Part shown: piece by piece, positions 33,119-47,500 of the stretch
Layout: each line of letters begins with the position of its first letter
Numbering within the stretch: position 1 is the stretch's first letter
Assembly (NCBI GenBank): GCA_963931865.1
Contig: OZ007511.1
Location: 10,385,033 to 10,449,032, forward strand
From: Axinella damicornis
Taxonomy: Eukaryota; Porifera; Demospongiae; Axinellida; Axinellidae
Direction: 5' to 3'
Length of the DNA: 64,000 nt
The notes under the pieces: generated by a model
The model's input: the letters and a program-made list of their open reading frames with translations, nothing else
Database searches by the model: none
What the model was told of the DNA's origin: nothing
Translations under genes and position numbers: made by a program

Positions 33119-34120
33119 AAGGACATGTGCTTATGCTAGACAGGAAAATCCTGATGTAGCTACAGCGCCTTAAACCTAATTACAGGCATATCAAAGTGAA
33201 AGTGCAGCACGTCGACAGTAACTGTTGATTGACCACGCGGGAAAATAATTATTGATACACCATTTCATATTGCTCTTGTACAACCCTTGAGCTGTATTAA
33301 CATTTCAACAGTGACCCTCCTGATCCAGCTCCTGCAATACCGGATAGCCTGCAGATCTATACTCCGAGTTGAGTCTGGGAATGAGACTAACTAGCTATGT
33401 GTTCAAGTGCAGTCACAGTACATTGGCTTGGCCTTGCTTGTAGGACTAAGTTTATGACGTATTAACCTACGTGAACACCCCTTTCACCCCACATGCTCGC
33501 AAATGTCACATACTATCGTTCATCAAGGGCATAGGGTCTAAATGACATCAATCATCATTGGGACATTACTACAATCACTGAATATTCAATTTTTGTATAA
33601 TATTATACCGTGTCTGGATAATTTGTACAATCAATAGACCTAATAACATCCTAATTATGGACTTCTAGTAAATTCACTGTCAGCAACGGTAACTACATCC
33701 AAAATGGAATTTGTAGCTAATTACAATTGCAAGCTTAAGTTCATACACTTATTTCAGTCATAATTGTGTAAATCATCCATGCACTTTCACACTATTACCG
33801 GTAAGGAGTATTTTTATAGTTCGGCCCTACCACCAACTGCTCAAAATAAGAGTACACACCATGTTTAGTTAACTAAAACTGAAACTAAAATGCATGTTAA
33901 CTAAACATGGTGTGTACTTATACTAATTTTGAGCAGTTGATCAGGTGGGTACTAGGGCCGAACTATAAAAATGACTATAAAATGACAGTTCTCAATTTAG
34001 TTTTAGATATGCCATATCACTTATAATTATATGGGATCATTTTAGCAGCAGCGCTAGCAAAAGAAAAACTCAAATTCGTATATCACTCAGTATATTAAAG
34101 AATTAACGTGGATGTGGAGC
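33119..34120. other. Intergenic sequence 3' of the TRPA-like gene
   Basis: No gene found. It contains a foldback element at 33811-33971 and presumably the 3' untranslated region of the channel gene. I cannot place the polyadenylation site. Confidence 0.5.
33811..33971. mobile_element. Foldback MITE (161 bp)
   Basis: The ends TTTTTATAGTTCGGCCCTA and AGGGCCGAACTATAAAAA are complementary, and CACACCATGTTTAGTTAAC pairs with its complement inside. Confidence 0.82.
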
Positions 34121-35465
34121 TCACTTAGATACCAACTTCTTCAGCAGCTGCTCTACAGTTTCCTTCATGCTGGCCACCTCCGCAGCTAGCTGTCTGATGT
34201 GACCTTCCGTCTCTCTTGCCTGTTCCTGCAGCATGGCTTCCAATCTCTGGACCTGTTCTTCTCCTTTCTGCTGCATCTTGAGGTCAAGGTTCACTGCTAA
34301 TTGCTGCAGCTGCTCACTCTGTTCTATGCTCTGTCCCCGCAGTTTTTGATCAAAGAGTTGAATTTGTTCAACACCCTGGGCTTTCAGCTTGATCTCAAGA
34401 GTGTGACTTTGTTCCTCGCTCTGTTTCCGAAGATTATCCTCCAGTTTTTCACTCTGTTCAACACCCTGGGTTTTCAGCTTGGCCTCAAGAATGTGACTTT
34501 GTTCTTCACTCTGTTTCTGAAGCTTCTCCTCCAGCTTCTTCACCTGTTGCTCACTCTGTAGCTCAAGATGCTTGCTTTGGTCCTCACTCTGCTTCTTTAA
34601 TTTTGCTTCTAGTAACTTTGCCTGCTCCTGGCTCTGCTGCTTCAGTTGGTCTTCTAGTGGTGGCTGAATACAAAAACAAAAGCAGTTATAAAGTAGTTAT
34701 ACTGTAGAGCAAAGATGAACTATAGAGTGGCTGCATTGACGTCATGTGACCAAGTACTTCTGCAAGGCAAAAGAACATGGAGCTTGAGCTCAATGGCAGC
34801 AAAACAGAAGCTACTGTCTCACTTGTACGAGCTCCAGGTCGTGTAGCTTCTTGAGCTAATTGGCATGGTAACTGTGCTACAGCAAAAGTTGGCACAGTAG
34901 TATTTCATTTCCAAGCTGCAAGCATTTCAAGGATCACTGTTTGTTGCCATGTATTCTTATAACGGAGGGCTTTTTGGTTGTTTTGCGGCCTGCTTCCCCC
35001 TGCAGATCAAATTAACTAATATCTAGATGCATTTCTGAAAAAAATATGGATGGTGAACAAGCACATAGCAAAACAAATAAATTGACACATATTCATTCTC
35101 CTATAGGCTTTTGTTCGTTCCAATGTGCAGCTATAAGGAGCATCATTTGTAGCGTAAATCCGGCATAGTGACAGAAAAGCTTCCGCAAATGCAAATCAGT
35201 TTTAAAGATGCGTACCATAGGTATAGGATATTCCTCCTCTAGCAGCAAAGACAACAATTGCTAGGTATATTCAGCTGGGAGCTATGTTGGTCCTTAGGAT
35301 CCTCCACATGATGGACTGTATGTTTAGCTATCTCATGTTTCTTCCAAGAACCAATATCAGCAAAATTTGCTGCTCCTGCCATGAATGAATGAGTGGACTA
35401 CGAGTGAGGCATGAAAGTTGGTAGGCATAATACGACATACTGGGGATGTCTTGGGGTAAAATAAT

Positions 35466-35506
<41 letters not shown>

Positions 35507-38500
35507 CCCAACTGTTAGATCTACCAACTTACAGGCTGTGGCTTTATGGCTTTAGCAAGTTCTTCTCCAGTCATGAAGAAACGATCAGAGATGTACCACC
35601 CCATGTAACGTCGCATTATAAGCCAAGGTGCATATTTATAGCATTTTGGAATCAACTTCTGCGGATCATTGACAAATAATGTTCTTTTCATATGGGAACC
35701 CTTGGATTTGGGTGAAGGAGTCTCGGAGTGGTCTGAGTCCATTGCAACTGGTTTCTTGTGAGACTCCTGGCTGTCAGAGCCCTCCGTTGATTGGTTATCC
35801 TTGTCGAAAATATTAGGGAAGTACTGAAGAATCTTGAATGTGCGCAGAAATTCTTCAATGGACAATACGAGCTCAATCTGCAACATAGAAATGCAGTGGT
35901 TTGTAATTAAGCCATAATTTTATGGTAGCTGCTTAAGTTAACCCTTTACAATTAGCATGTTGCCATTTGGTAACGTGAGAGTTTCAACTTATGATGCACA
36001 CTTAATAGGTGGGTGCAGTTAATGCACAAATATAATTAGGGTGGCTGAAATTTATAATTTACCTGTGGGAGCAGTTTGGAGCTCAGCAATGCCAGGAAGC
36101 AGAAAGCAGGGCATGCTTAAGTGTTCTAGAGACAGAAAAATCTCTCAGGAAAGAACGTGGGTCCTAAGATGCTAATCCCATTTCAATGACGGAGTAGATG
36201 TGGGATTTTCTCCCATGTAATACCTGACCAAATAATGGGGACCATGCAGGTGCCCAGGATATGCGGTGGCCTCAATGGTAACCTATAGATTGCCCAGCAT
36301 CCCTGCTCCCACATCCAAATTGGCACACTTATGGCACAAAGAATTAAGTATCTTGCCCTATCGTGTACAGTATGTGTATGCGTGTGTGGTGGATATGTCT
36401 GTGTGTGTGTGTGTGTGGTAGAAATGTCTACTTCACTGCAATCAGCCTACCAGAAAGCGAGTCTCATTACCTGCAGCTTGATCTCCGATTCTTTGGCAAT
36501 ACTCTGAATTTCATTCACATCTCCAACAGCCAGACCAATCTACAAAAGAAAATGATGCAATCATGATCACTGTGCATGGCAGTTCATTAATACATAATCA
36601 AACGCAATTGCATGGCGTTGCCTTGCATGTTATTCAAGGGGCACAGCAAAAATTCGAGGGGGGGGGGGGGGGGCAATATCCCCCCCTCCCTAAATGAACC
36701 CTGATCAGTGAGTGGCAACTGCACTCCTGCAACCAGTAGGGCATAGCAATGATGCCTCATATATACTCACCTTGTCGATACTTCAGCAAACTCACATCTA
36801 CAAAGTTCGTACTTTCCATTGGCTGCCCTTGGTCACTTCGACCACCATAGGCAGTACATGATGTCACAGACGTGTAGCTGAGCTACTCCACCACATGGTG
36901 AATTTCTGCTTAATTGCCGAGCACCTTAGTGCAAAGCAACTAATCTGTCTGTGTAGGCAGCGATCTCAGCTAGGGCTAGTGTGTATACGTGTGTAATATA
37001 TAAACCATAGTAAGGAGGTGTTTCGTCAAGGGGTATATCTAGCAGCAAACATCCTCTGACCTAGGTAGAGGGTAGTATATTTGGCATATACACTTGATTG
37101 TACTATGGTTCATATAATTGGGGCGAGCGTGAGCGAGCCCCACACTAGCGTGACTTCATTGCGCAGTGTGTGTGTATGTTTGCTTGCTTGGTTGTTTGCT
37201 TGCTTGCTTGGATCTTGCAAATACCTAAATCAGCGAATTTCACTTGCACGTGCACAATAATATTCAAATTCAACGAACTCGACGAACCGTCTAGCTACCT
37301 GTAGCTGTTCGACGAACGATGGCGACAACAAAGACGGAGACCACTCGTGGACATTGGCTAGAGCATCATGAACATTCTTCCTCCTCGGCGACACTGACAA
37401 AGACGGAGACAGCGCGTGGACCTACACGTACTGCCTTGCCGGTTAGCCTAGCTACATTGCTGCTAGGCTATAAACGCTAACCTGACTCGCTCACAGTTGC
37501 TGTGATGTGCACAAGAGGATGCAGAGAATATAGCTACAATGACATACTAAAAATCGTCTTTCAGCAACTTCATGGTAATGCGTACAACAACATTGCTAGC
37601 AGAAACAGAAACACTGAATGGTTCAGCCAGCAATAGCCCTCTTCGGTCACACACTTGCTTCCAAATTATGCTGATCATGGCTTTGACCGTTTTCATATAC
37701 TGCCCAGCCTTCACTACTATATTGACATGCAGTATGTCAGGCGAGCCCCACAATGCCCTGCATTCTCCTAGTATATACCGTGACGATGACGTCATTGCGT
37801 GTCGTTGCATAACAAAATATTGCAGTGACATCATGTGCATTTCCGGCTATTTGAATTTGAATTTTAGTACAGTGTGAGCTAGCTAGCTCTGAGTCTTTCT
37901 CTAGCTCTCCTGTTTTCGCCACGATCGTAGGAGCAGCTGCTCGAAAGGTCGTTCCCAATTCACAGAGGACGACTTTGTCCCTGAAAAGAAGCGCCCTCGA
38001 CCAAACCCAAAGAAGAAAGAACCGTAATATGGCTGAGCTGTGTCATTGGCTTTGCGTGTTCGTGAAGGAGGTCAGGCGTGATAACCTTTCTTAACTACTT
38101 TCTGGATTACAGCGCTTCATTTTGCTGTGTCTGCATATATACCACTCCTGAGTCAGCATGTATACCATCTCAGGTGGTATATATGCAGGAGTGGTATATG
38201 CTCACCTGTGCTTCTATGGGATGACGTCATCATCATGGTATATACCTATCAATATATTAAGATTTTAACTGTGTGTGTGTGTGTGTGTGTGTGTGAGTGA
38301 CGGAAGTGGGATGTTCGTGGGGCGGGACTAGACTATAGTGACGCGCGACCTTCGTACTTTAATTTATTTACTGAACCTCGAACTCCGCGAAGAATGTTCG
38401 AGAACATTGGACCCGGGCATGGGGTGGAATCCAGCAAGCGGCGGATGTATGCAATCGGGGAGCAGCAGTCGAAGCGGGCGAGCAGCAGTTGAAGCGGACG

Positions 38501-41500
38501 CAATCGGGGAGCAGCAGTTGAAGCGGACGCAATCGGGCGAGCAGTAGTTGAAGCGGACGCAATCGGGGAGCAGCAGTTGAAGCGGACGCAATCGGGGAGC
38601 AGAAATTGAAGCGGACGCAATCGGGGAGTAGCAGCCGAAGCGGACGCGATCGGGAGAAGCAGCTGAAGCGGACGCAGGCGGCGAGCAGCAGCTGAAGCGT
38701 GCGCAATCGGGGAGCAGCAGCTGGAAGCGGAGGCAAACTGAGAGCAGCAGTGGAAGCGGATGCCGCAAACGGGCTCGGGAGCAGCAGCTGAAGCGGACGC
38801 AATCGGGGTGAAGCAGCTCTGCACAGAGAGCTGTCCGGCGCCGGATTACGCACGGTAGGCGAACAAGGGGGAAGTAGCTGAGCGAGCGAAGCGAGCTCGG
38901 CTACTTGTATATATAATAATTATATACAATGCATATACCGGTATAACTAGGAGTACGTATCCACATCATGCTTCAAGCATGCCACATGCATATGCATACA
39001 TGCCAAGACCCCCCCCCCCCCCCCCCCCCCCCCCCCCGACCATATCTACTGAGAATGTGTGTGTGCACACGTGTCACAGAAGAGACCCCCTAACCTGTAC
39101 TCAACATGTGTACAGTGCTTGCGTTTGTGGTGCTGGTGGTGGTGTGCATGCAGACGTGCTTATGAGTATCTACTATCTACGTACATGATCTAGCTAGTGT
39201 GAGTTTGAGAATATGGAGCTGAGATAAACATGCTGATTGTGCCTGCTCTATAGCTGTTCGACTGCACATGTATAGCTGCTCTAGTTCTGCAAGCCCTGAA
39301 GGCCCTGCTTGCTTGTACCATAGCCTCTCACTACGCGAGACTATTGTGGAGCTGAGGATAACAGCTGTTGACTGCGCTCAGGCACTGTTCGACACCATAT
39401 GTAGCTGCTAGATCTCTGCAAGCCCTGGACGCACCGCGTGCTTGTCCACTGATCTGAATCTCAAGGTTGTAAATCTCGCACTGTCAAGTCCTCGTGGCAA
39501 ATAAAAACTCAATTGGCAGGCAGAAAACCCGCCAAGAGTTATCAACATTCCTGAGTGTGACAGGTACGTAACGGTATGTACATACATACGTACATACATA
39601 CGTACGTACATACATACCATATTTCCACGATCAAACGCCACGGCTACTATTTATTTTCATCAAGCGATTTACTTCGGCTACTATTCGAGGGCGGCCACTA
39701 ATCAATTGCAAAGGCAGCGTTTATTAAACTCAGATAAAACAAGGCAGCGAAGAAACGGATTGGAGCACCGTGTGTGCACAAAGAAGAAGTTTTGTTTCAG
39801 CCCTGGGCCGTGTGGTACCATCAAAATCATCCCGACAAAACGGTAGGAATTGCCAACTGTCGCGAAAGATTTTGCTGGTCACACGTCGCTCACGCCCCGT
39901 GTCTTGACCACAGAAAACCCCAAATGTTCAGAGACAGCTCTCAGGGAACATGACCAACAATCTGCTCTCCTCTCTTCATGCTCACAGCAAAACAGTCATG
40001 GTCCTCGAGGGCTAGACAAAGCGCTTCGATCAATCGCCGACCATTCGAACACTAGCCGCGGCTACTAAACAAGGGCAGCGTTTATTTCGTTCAGCCAGGT
40101 GCGGCTATTATTCAAGGGCGGCCACTAATCAAGTGCGGCGTTTGATCGCGGAAATAAGATACGTACGTACATACATACGTACATACATATATCCTGAGAA
40201 ATAGATCCCCCATTCAGAGTTACACACATGAGATGGTGCATCCTGTCTACATGTGTTTTAGCGATGTACACTGTGGACGAATGTGTAAGTGGGTGTCAGT
40301 GGCCATGATTGTATAGAGCGAGAATCTTCATGTGCCTCCCAGAAAGTTCACTATTATGGTGCAGAAAACAACATTTCCCCACCAGGAGTACATTACACAC
40401 CAGCAGCTACTTTGCCATACTTGACTATCATTTCAACATGAAAACGCAACAGCCTGTATCCGTTATTTAAGTTAACACAGCCTTGCAACGAGAAACTCTT
40501 CTTACCAGGTAATTGTTAAGCAGAAGTGGCATCGAGATTAGGAAGACGATCCAGAGAAGGAATGAAACAGCCGGAAAGGCTATCTCCATTTCACCCTCCT
40601 CTTGATGGAAAACAGTGTCGTAGTCCAGTTCTCCGATGGTCATAGCCATCACTTTCACTAGGGCACGTCCAGGATGGGAAAAGGCATTCCGCTAGAGGAA
40701 GAATGAAAACGGAATTAAGGGAGGAGAGAGAGAGGAGAAAGGAGAAATGGAAAAAAGGGTACGGTGAGTGGGTGGGTAGGTGGAAGGGAGGAAGAAGAGG
40801 AGGAGGGTAAAACTGAAGTGCAGAGCATTTTCACAATATTATATTACTGGAGATTGAATTTATGAGATCCTTTGTCTCTCCTTCTATCCCTCAAGAAAGT
40901 ATAAGCATGCTGAGCTGAAAGTATGGTAAAACAAGAATGGCTTACCATTTCATCAGGCTCAAAGAACTGCAGGTAAAACGCCAGTCCAAATGCAGTTATC
41001 AAAAGCAAAGCCAGTAAAGCCACTTTCAGATAGGACTTGATGACATGCATAAACATGAGGACGTAGACACCCATGAGAGGCCACTTCTGGAGAAATGTGA
41101 TCAGTACAATCCATCCCAGGAAGACCGCTATCACTCCAAACTGCCACTGCCAGCGGTACACACACAGGCATGGTGTAGCAAACACAAACACGAAGATTAT
41201 CGAGCAGAGGTAAAGTGAAATCTCTGCCCAGTTGACCCAATCAAGCAGATACGTCAACGGACGTCTCATTTGCTCAATCTCTACTGCCAGTCGTAGAACA
41301 GCCAGCATGATTGTAGCGACAGCAGCAAAGTAGAGGAAATAGTACTCCACCGTTGACAAACCTACAATGATCGAAGGATATTGAGTCATCTGGATCCTGA
41401 CGGATTACACTACTGAACGATGCTCAATCAGGCTCACCTTCACAGTCATCTGGCTGAGTTCCGTTGAGGGATCCGTTGAGAACGTTTTCACCTAGAATTG

Positions 41501-44500
41501 GAAGATCAATTTTCTTTTTGGTAAAACATTTCCACAATCCTTTGACCATGTATACATACGTAGCTACAATGTCATGTATATCATAGAGTCGGTAGAACTG
41601 ACTCTAGGTGTAGGGATAGCACAGACACGTAATCGAAATCTGAAATCTGGACTTTTCACACCACTAGGAGTCCTCAAAGATGGATGGTGCATTGTTATAT
41701 AGGCATATAAGCATCGTGTAAGTACTAAACGAGAGGCCAAATGTTTCTTCTTTCTTCTTCTTCTTCTTCTTCTTCTTCTTTTTTCTTCATGCAGATCAAT
41801 ATTGTATGAATCTCTCATAAACACTGTACTATATGAGCTAATTTCGTAAAAGTAATGTCAAAGCGATATGACAGTAAAACCATGACATTATGATTATGAA
41901 GGGCTCTTAACTTAATCATAGAGTCGGTAGACTCTATATGTAGGGATACAATGGACACGCAATTGAAGCTAATGTAGCGATCTGGTTGACTACCAACGCC
42001 AAAAATATGAGTTACTGGAGCTAGCTAAAACTCGTCCAGCATGCTCTCAATAAATCTTAATCAGTCTGTCACATGCATATCACGAGACACTTCATAAGTG
42101 ATACAAAATGATTATGCAATAGCAAGCGAACAAAGGTAAGTTGCTACACTTCCCCCCCCCTGAGCCGAGGGGTCCTCCTCTCGGGTCCATGACAAAAGAG
42201 TTGTGATACACAATCAATAAAGGGAATGATGGCAATACAATGCACCAATAACTGTAGCAATACAACATACATTTGTTCTCACTGAGTCTGACGAGTCATC
42301 GACCGGGTAACTGGTCCTGACCGGGTAGTGCGAGGAGTCACTGAACTGGGCTCAGCTTCCTGGGTCTTGGGTCGTTTAGATCTCCGTCTCTTTTTCCTAC
42401 GGCCTGTCCACGTCATCCCTCCTTGCTCCGGGTAACAAAGGCGAACCCGCTCCAGGGCCACAAAAATGGGTTCATCAGTAGGATCATCAATCAACCGAAC
42501 TTCCACATTCGTAGGTGTTAAACTGAGAACTCGATAAGGCCCGTAATAGGGACGAGCTAACTTGCGATCTTTTCCCTTGACTTGAGCTGGCATGTACACC
42601 ATGACTCGGTTTCCAACTTGGAGATTCACAGCACTGGCTTTCTTGTCATATTGTGTCTTTTGACGCTTCTGTGCCTGATCAATATTTGCTCTGGCCAGAT
42701 CCCACGCTTGACTGAGGTTGAACACAAACTCTGACTTATAGTCATCAACGTCGACCTGGTACACACTTTGCGTTTGTGTCAAGACGGTGGACGTAGGGAT
42801 TCGGGGATCCCTCCCATAAACCAGGTAAAAAGGTGACTCACGGGTTGATTCTTGAGCTGAGGAACGGTAGGCGAACAACAAATATGGCAATCGGGTGTCC
42901 CAATCCAGAGGTTTGTCTGACGCACACTTCGCAATCATCTCAATCAGGGTAGAGTTGAACTTTTCTACCAATCCATCCGTTTGCGGATGATATCCTGAGG
43001 TGTTCAGCTTTTTCACTTTCAGCAGCCGACATATCTCCTGCATAAGGGTAGACAAGAAGTTCTGACCTCTGTCTGATAAAAGCTCGCTGGGAATGCCATG
43101 GCGGCACACTATCTGTTCCACAAACAACCGAGCTATGGTGTTAGCAGTTTGGTCAGCAGTCGCATAGGCCTCAGGCCACTTCGTCAGGTAATCCATGAAA
43201 ACCACCACGTATCGATTCCCATTCACAGTGGGAGGTAGCTGGAGCACATCAACAGCAACCCGCTGGAAGGGTCCACCAACTGGTATGGGGTGTAGAGGAG
43301 GTCTGGTCACTCTTCCTGCTCCTCTCCGGCTCACACAGACCAGGCATCCTCGACAGTGACGTCGAACATCAGCCCTCATGCCTCGCCACCAGGCATATCG
43401 TCGCAGTTTGTCATATACTTTCTTCTCAGAGAGATGTCCTGCAAAGCAACCGCCGTGGGCCTCCTTCATGACCTCTTCCCGTAGCCCCTGAGGAACTACC
43501 ACACACCACCGCCCGGGGTAGGTAGGATTCTCAAAGTGCAGCACACCATCGATCAGTTCATACTGCTTACTCCCCAAGACAATCTTTCGAGCCACTTGCT
43601 CGTCCTCCGGGAGAAGACCATCAGTCAGGTACTGCAACATGGGCACTAGACTCAAATCTGCCCACTGCAACGGGCCAAGGGTATCCAAATCAGGCGCACT
43701 TGGGACAACCTCCTCAGAACTCACAGCGTTCACAGTAGAGATATTGCGAGACAATGCATCAGCATTCGAGTTAGCCTTCCCAGGCTTGTGTTTGATGGTC
43801 AAGTCCATTTCCTGGATGGTTAGAGCCCAGCGGGCTAGCTTGCCAGACGGCTTGTTGGTGTTCAATATTGACAGGCAGGCTACATGGTCGGTGTAAACCG
43901 TACAGGGATGGCCAAGGATGTAGTGCCGGAAATAGCGCACTGCCCACACCAGGCCAAGAGTCTCCAGTTCAGATATCCCATAATTCCGTTCGTGCTTATC
44001 CAAGCTCCGAGAGGCATAGGCCACTGGGTGAACAGTTCCATCACTTTGTTCCTGAGAAAGGATAGCACCCAAACCAACCATGCTGGCATCTGTCTCCAGT
44101 ATGAAACTTTGGTTGGCCCCAAACTGCGGGTAAGCTAGGACAGGGGCACTCACCAGCAAATCCTTCAGCTTCTGAAACGCACACTCACACTCTTGGGTCC
44201 AGCAGAAAACTGCATTCTTCTTGGTTAATGCATGTAGTGGGGCTGCAATCACGGCAAACTTTGGAATGAACCGCCGATAAAATGACGCTAACCCGATGAA
44301 TTGTCGGACTTTAATAGCATCGGTCGGAGTAGGGTAGCACTTGACCTGCTCTGTCTTCGCTGGATCAGGGCTGATGCCATCCCTCGAGATAACATGCCCC
44401 AGGAAAGGAACTTTGTCACGTAGAAGGTTACACTTCTTCGGCTTTAGTCGGAGACCAGCATCACGCAATCGAGTCAACACCTCACGTAGACGAGCAAGAT

Positions 44501-47500
44501 GTTCTGCAAACGTCTTTGAGACCACCAGTATGTCATCCAGAAACACAAAACAGCTACGCCACTCCAAGTCAGTAAGCACCCGCTGCATAACTCTCTGAAA
44601 AGTAGCCGGGGCATTACACAAGCCAAACGGCATACGTGTAAACTCGAATAGTCCTCTGTGTGTGGTGAAAGCACTCTTCTGCTTGGCATCATCGTCCAAT
44701 GGCACCTGCCAATAGCCCGAGGCAAGATCCAATGAGGAAAAGTAGCGGGCTTCACCCAGGGCACTCAAGATATCCTCTATCCGAGGGAGTGGGTACACAT
44801 CCTTCCGAGTGATGGCGTTTAACCTCCTGTAGTCCACGCAAAACCTTTGGCTGCCGTCCTTTTTCGGGACAAGCACAATGGGACTGGCCCAAGGACTGGA
44901 TGAAGGTTGCACCACACCTTGTTCTCTCATCTTGTCGATCATCTCTGAAACTCTCTGCCGATAAATGACTGGACTCCGATAAGGCTGCTGCTTGATGGGA
45001 GGGTGATCACAGGTATCGATCGAATGCTTCACAGTGTCGATACAGCCCAACTCTGAATCATCAAGGGCAAAAACATCAGCAAACTCCGAGATCAGTTCTC
45101 TCAGCTGGATCACCTCCTGCGGCGAGAGGTCGTCTGTGGATAAGTCAAGGGATTGTATCACCTTCTCAACACGCTCAGGTGTGTTTTCTAGGGCTTTGAC
45201 TGGGGCCATGAAACTAGTATCCCGATCGTCTCCTTCTGGTCCTGCAGGTGCAACACCACCGGCCTCACACGGGACCACAGCTTCCGTAAGTGAAGTGACC
45301 ACCCCTAGCTCCGAGCCAGCTTCCAGATGTACTGACATTCCCTGGTAGTTCTCAACAGGTACCCACACAGTAGTGCCATCATCAGGGGGCGAAATCAGTG
45401 ACTCCTCCACACAAACACCCAGGGGTCGCAAGACCTCTTGAGACGGCTGAAACAGCAAGTCCTTGGAAGGGGTGCTGGTTTGGCATCCGGTCAGTCGGGC
45501 TTTCAATATCCGGCCTTTCCAGCTGGGTAGAGTAACCGACTCCACCAGGCGGATCTTGGCAACGGTCACTTCCTCAGTTGGTTCTTCAGTCTTCGGCGCC
45601 AAAATTGTCTCTCCATTGCTCCTCACCACACTAATCCCGAGAAGGGGTAACACATTGACTCCAAGCAAACAATCCTGTTCGCTGTCAGGTTGCACAAACG
45701 TCGGAACTGCTACCGAACGCTCATCTGCTGTAAATGTCAGGGAAAGTTGGGCAGTAATGGTTAATTCACAATTCCCTCCCTTACTCGCCTTCCCAAACAG
45801 CCTCACCATTGGCTTCTCCAAAACAGGTAATGAACAACCTTTGTGCTTCAGGTGCTGGGCAATGGCATGCAGAGTTTTACGGGAAATGATAGTGGATTGA
45901 GCTCCGGTGTCGATTAGAGCTTTAACAGGTACACCTTCAATGGAAACTTCCATTTCAAGGGTGGAGCCAACAGCATGGGCACAGGTGTCAGACGACAGAA
46001 CAGTATTAGCTTTGCTGCTCCCTGACTCAGAAAGCAACCCCTGTTCTCGAGCTAGTCTCTTATCTGCCAAGAGACGTTCAAGCTCTTCCTCACTCAAGTC
46101 CTTCCCACTTTCAGAATCTGCTCTAGCACCCACCGCATTCAAGTTCGCTGACCGTCCTGGTGCTTCCGGACGTCTTGGACAGTCCCTCCGGATATGACCG
46201 ATCTCCTTGCAGAGATGGCAGCGACGTCCCAATTCTCGTTTCCCAACTGTCTCCTCCCTCCTCCTACCGGGTGTAGGGGTACTCCCTGGTGATGGGGCAT
46301 TCACGCTCCTCCTTGGAGGGTCCGACCACTTTGTAACCTCCCCGTGGTGAGCAACAGCACTGGCAGCATACTGCTTCTCGTGTTCCTCTAGAGCACGGGC
46401 CCGGTCGTACAGTTCATAGAAACTTTCACTTGCTTTCGGTGGTCCGAGCTTTCGCTGCCACTTCACGTGCAGGGCTTGATAAAATCGGCCTTTCAAAAGG
46501 CGGTCAAATTCCTTTCCCACTATTGAAGGGAATGCTTTTCGTCCCAAACGCTGGATGGTTATGCCCATTTGCTTAATCGTGTCCGATCCTTGCATATGGT
46601 GATGGAACTCAAGGCCTCGCAACTCTTCAATATCCACTGGCTTAAATCTCTTCTTCAAGGCTGTTACAGCTCGGTCCAAACTAGCACGGTCCAACTCAGG
46701 AAGCATCCGGAATACTTCCCTGGCAGTTCCATCCAGATGGAGTTTCAGTTGGTACAGCTGCTGTTCTGGGGTCCAACAGGCTATCTTCCCCCTCTCTTCA
46801 AAGCGTTCTATCCAGCGTTCGAACCCGTCATCCATCACGTCTTTCTCCTCTCCAGTATAGCAGGGAATGGCTGGTAAGTTCTGCACCGCACTAGCTCGGG
46901 CCTGTGCAGCCATAGCATCAACCTGGGCCTGCAGCAGCTTGGTCATGGCACCAACAACATCAGGTGTGGCCGTCGGATCTGCGGTAGTTGTAGGCATGGT
47001 CGTAGAGGTAACTGTCCCAGTTGCCATCCTGGGCTCACTAGCCACTGTAGTCGGCATGGTCGAAGTTGTCAATGAGATCACATCTCCCGCCAATGAAGAC
47101 GTTGAGGCAGTACTACCAGCAGTAGCTAGTACAGAGGTGCTACGAGGAGTAGGAACAGAAGTTGAGCTGACGTCCATTGCAGTCACAGCAGGGACACTCG
47201 TGCTCTCGGGTAAGGAAGAGGTCAACGTAACCACTTCAACACCCCCAGAGGGTGTGGACACACTACCCGTAGTGTGGGGCAGTTCCCTGCTAGTCGCAAT
47301 CCCAGCAGCACTAGTAGCAATCCCAGCAGCACTAGTAGCAATCCCAGCAACACTAGTAGCTGGCACGGTGGTGGAATGCTCACTACTCCCCCCAGTAGTT
47401 GACACAACTGTAACACTCATGGGGTGCTCATCACCACGCGTAATAGGGCTAGACGGGGAGGAGCTACTGACAGTAGCAAGAGGCTCAGCTACTGTCACCC

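Noticed and set aside
41361..41389. Start of the TRPA S2 exon at an in-frame ATG (41389)
   Set aside because: This would break phase with the preceding 54-nt exon. The acceptor at 41362 (GTAG) restores it and gives C-E-G-L-S-T continuity.
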